DNA from: Augochlora pura
Taxonomy: Eukaryota; Arthropoda; Insecta; Hymenoptera; Halictidae
Length of the DNA: 64,000 nucleotides
Reading direction: 5' to 3'
Assembly (NCBI RefSeq): GCF_028453695.1
Contig: NC_135773.1
Coordinates: 3,286,001-3,350,000, forward strand
Shown here piece by piece: positions 60,564 through 64,000 of this stretch (its first letter is position 1; the number at the start of each line of letters is the position of its first letter). A program made the translations under genes and the position numbers. Below the pieces are notes generated by a model. It had not been told where the DNA came from and searched no databases. It saw only the letters and a list, made by a program, of their open reading frames with translations.

Positions 60564-63500
60564 TATTTGCTCGCGTGACAGTATTTGTTTACTTTTCGCA
60601 ATCCTAGCCGCGTCATTAGATTTTTACCGATTAAAAAACTCATTGCAACCAGTTCTTCCTAACTCCCTTGTTTCCCAAGATTTATAAAAAAAAAAAAACC
60701 GTCGCCTTCAATAATAACAGGAATCGGTGGCAAAAAAACGGCTTAATGCGTCGCATCCTCTAAGATAAATGACGCGGCCGGGGGAAGTTGCAAACGCCGC
60801 AATTTTCCCATTTCGCTGCTTTTTGTCGCAGCATGACTCGACAATAAAACGAAATCTGAAATAACCCGATGTCGAAACACAATGTCTTCGGGAAGTAAGG
60901 GAAACGCGTCCGCTGTCCCAGAAAAGTGAACAGTCCTCCAGGTTTCACGTGCAAGCCGACGAAATGATATCAGGTAAATAAGTAATAATAGTCTGTAGAA
61001 TTTTCTCAAATAAAGTCTACACATATCCCATCAAATTAAATATAATAAAAATTTTAATAACTATGTGTTCTACAAAATTTGCATTGAATCACTTTTCAAG
61101 GAGCAGTTAATAAAAATGAAAATTTTCTTAAAGGTATGTATTAGGTTGGTGCATATGAAATGTCAGATGTTTACGTAAATATATAAAACTGTATATCTTT
61201 TTTTAAAAGCTGTTGATTTAATCAAAATATGTCCCGTTTGCTTTACTACACCCTTTTTAACAAGATATCAATACAGAAATGCCTGTCTTAAACAAATTCT
61301 GATCTTTCGAATTAATAAACTCTGATATGGAATATTTCATAGTGGCTTCATTTATATACTACTACAATTCTCTTATTAATATTCTATTCTCGTGAAAGCA
61401 TCTAGAATAATAGTGGCAGGCGCGTGACGTGTTTCACTCGTAACCAGCTCCTATTTAATTAATAATTCGGTCAATGTTTTAATGAAGTGCACGGTGAAAG
61501 ATGTTTCGCGGCAGAAAATCGATGGAGATAATTAGAAAAATCTGCGAAAAAATGAGCACAAAGAAAGAGCGAATAAAAACAAATATAAAACAGTTGATCT
61601 GTCGGGGAATTAGTTTCGGCCAGGAATTTGCTAAAAAATATAATTAGATACGAGACCGCCACCTAGGAAGAACAAATAGCATGGGCCGTTTGAACCTCCG
61701 CGCTAACAAACGAGGGGTTATAAGAAGCACGGGTTCCTTGACACGGTTGGAGGAATCTTGAACTAAGATGCTTCTAAAAAAAGACTATGTTACGTTGCAC
61801 GGGGGTTCGTTTGACACTTAGCAGCTTGACATCGGGAAACCCATTCGTGGCTCGGGACGCATCACTCTTCCCGCCGCGGGCGCGCGACAGAGTGATTCAT
61901 AAAATCTGCGTCCTCTTGTGAGGGTACATCGACAACGGGGACAACAAACGGCGAGCGTGGTCAAGTTTTATCGTATAAATTACGAAAAGTGCATTTATTT
62001 GAACGTTCGATTGATTTTCGCTGCGGCACCACTATAAACGAATCAATCTATTGAATAAATTGCCGCGGAAGCACTTTTCCGTCGAGACTGCGGATTTTGT
62101 GCATGCATGACAGAAACGAGTGGCCGCAATTTAAAACGGCGAACAAATTAACAGAGTCCGAGAATATTTTATTTTATTTTCCACTTGCCGGAATTGTCGG
62201 GGACGAAAGCAATTTCAATTCGGAAACATTTTCCTTTCGCGCTCGATTCTCGTGCTTTTAATATTTAATGTTTCCTTAGATAATATTCGATAAGAATTTA
62301 GAAGCTTATCCGGCTAAATGAATTTCGTGCACAGTATTACTAAATAAAGAAAAGTATAATTTTCATCGAGGATTTCAAAGCGCAAGAAATATTTCATTTT
62401 AGCGAAGTTAAAGTCGGAACATCGCCGTTCCTTGTTCTCGAAACGAATATTATTTTGTAGCTTTCTTGGCGAAGGGGCTGTTCGCGACCACGCGCACCGC
62501 AAATCATACACGCGTCGGTCATGGTAGTTGATGACATGTGTTTGACACACTGTGGAATACTTTCTTTTGAAACGACCGCAGACTGCGATAATAACGGCGG
62601 AAGGGAGATAAGAAGAAGGATGAGCCAGCAGAAGCTCGAGGAACTGCGGATTCCGCGACGGTAGAAATGTGTCTAGACGCGTGGAACGCAACACACGGTT
62701 GCACGGTGCACTCCGACCGCGGCGAATCCCTGCAGCCCCTTGTCGGATGATAACATCGCGAGCTCGACATTTAATAAAATACCTGGCAGGTTTCTCCAAA
62801 CGAACAAAGGGCTCGTAATGAAACAGAAGCGCGTCTGTAAATAATTTCTTATTTCCTGCCTCTCGTATCTCATTTATGCATTAAGAAAATTAATAGCAAA
62901 CGAGCAGCTTAATAATAAATAATAAAATACGTGATGCAAGAGGCAAGCATTCGGAAGGGATCTTGGTAATTTTCTCGGGCTGCGATATTAATTCTTCGTA
63001 TTGTGCGCCCGTAGACGGTATAATTACCGTAACTTAAACTCTGTGCAAAAAACTTCCAGCAATGAGCTGGTTTAACAAAAAAATACCGTGTCTTCTTACG
63101 TTGGTATAAAAATTTTAGTTCGCAGTTTCAGTTTGAAATAAAGAATTAATGAAATATTTGAAAGATTGAACATAAGAAGAAAGAATATTAGATCGTTTTT
63201 AATCTAATAATTTTATTTAGACTCTGTACGCTCGAAAGAGTTATAAAGACGATGATATATTGATAACTTTCTTCGAAAGAAATTTCACAGCAAATGAGAA
63301 TGTGGAAATTAAACCGATATCTAACAGTACGATGCGCTCTGTAATACGCCAGTATCATAAATGATAAATCACAGTTTCGTCTCATTTCATAATGCAACGA
63401 TTCCAATTACACAGGAAATGAGGATCGAAATTAAAAAAAAAAAAAGAGAATGTTCCAATATTGGCGAGAGCTGCAACGAACGTGTTAATTCTCCAACGAT

Positions 63501-64000
63501 CGGACGTAGAACGGTACGCGTTACCGTTACAGAATTCTGTAATGAGCGATGTAATCGATACGGGTGCGCGTGAATAAACACACTCGCGAACAGATCGAAG
63601 ATCATTATAACTAATAGCCTCTGTTCGAGTGAGTTTTCCTCTTGTTGTAAAAGGGATAATTAATGACGATAACGGTGAAGGGTGCAGATAAAACAGTCCG
63701 GTCGATAGGGACTTCGGTTCAAGGATAGTAACTTTCCCGGTGGAAGGTCGCATAGTTCACGCCGTGAATAATTAACAGTTTTATGAACCGCGAATTGGCG
63801 CACGTGTCGCGGGATCGATTCGACGGCGAACTCCAATTAACGCTTCCGTTTCCTTTGATACGTGCCCGCGAATTTCAATTGTTTCTTGTTCGATCGGTCG
63901 CGTGCAATTTAGTACTTAAAACTTAGTGCTGCACTAATATGCGGGCTACTGATTTATGGGCAAAATGAAGATTGTCTAACTGACTTGAGAGAGATGAAGT

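Larger units (their letters stand above)
52358..64000. other. No gene recognised
   Basis: Non-coding by inspection: microsatellites, one gap, one clear TTAA MITE (60398) and GC-rich blocks at 53.3-54.2, 55.6-56.6, 58.6-59.0 and 61.8-62.8 kb. No homology is recognised in either strand's frames. Confidence 0.55.

Noticed and set aside
62314..62799. 161-codon minus-strand frame
   Set aside because: No recognisable motif, mixed composition, lies in a GC-rich block where chance frames are long.
1..64000. tRNA, rRNA or known insect microRNA genes
   Set aside because: Scanning for tRNA box sequences and the well-known mature insect microRNAs by eye gave nothing convincing; a covariance-model search would be decisive.

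Overview
This is an insect nuclear DNA window, most likely from a hymenopteran (bee, wasp or ant). That call is an inference from three things: spliced genes with short conserved exons in AT-rich introns, GC-rich CpG-containing islands in the non-coding DNA, and many small DNA-transposon remnants flanked by TA or TTAA. Two protein-coding genes can be identified with confidence. Both are on the minus strand, so they lie in tandem and are read right to left.

(1) 3.7-17.2 kb: the first seven coding exons (about 468 residues) of CFAP58 (CCDC147), a coiled-coil protein of cilia and sperm flagella. The exons are joined by six introns with consistent reading phase. The carboxyl half lies beyond the left edge or in exons that cannot be recognised. 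(2) 28.8-35.4 kb: almost all of lateral signaling target protein 2 (LST-2, ZFYVE28 family), five coding exons encoding about 1230 residues. They run from the conserved N-terminal domain through a long disordered serine-rich middle to a C-terminal FYVE zinc finger. The short first coding exon expected from homologues was not found.

The 11.6 kb between the two genes and the roughly 28.5 kb upstream of LST-2 show no recognisable protein gene. They hold introns or intergenic DNA with simple repeats, short tandem duplications and mobile-element remnants. One 100-N assembly gap (57188-57287) sits in a GA microsatellite.

The most notable features are non-coding. (a) A 567-bp internally deleted mariner-like element (860-1426), with a 145-bp derivative that ends 19 bp from a CFAP58 splice donor. 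(b) At least nine TTAA-flanked short inverted-repeat elements (piggyBac-like MITEs) of several families, including one nested inside another; the inner one has a triplicated terminus containing a 14-bp palindrome. (c) A 15-bp minisatellite (50.85-51.28 kb and 52.04-52.27 kb) that is open in all six frames and contains palindromic units. (d) An 88-bp near-palindrome between two direct repeats of about 150 bp. (e) A possible GC-AG intron in CFAP58. I see no dedicated new multi-gene system. The window's interest lies in the two ordinary genes and this small-transposon landscape.
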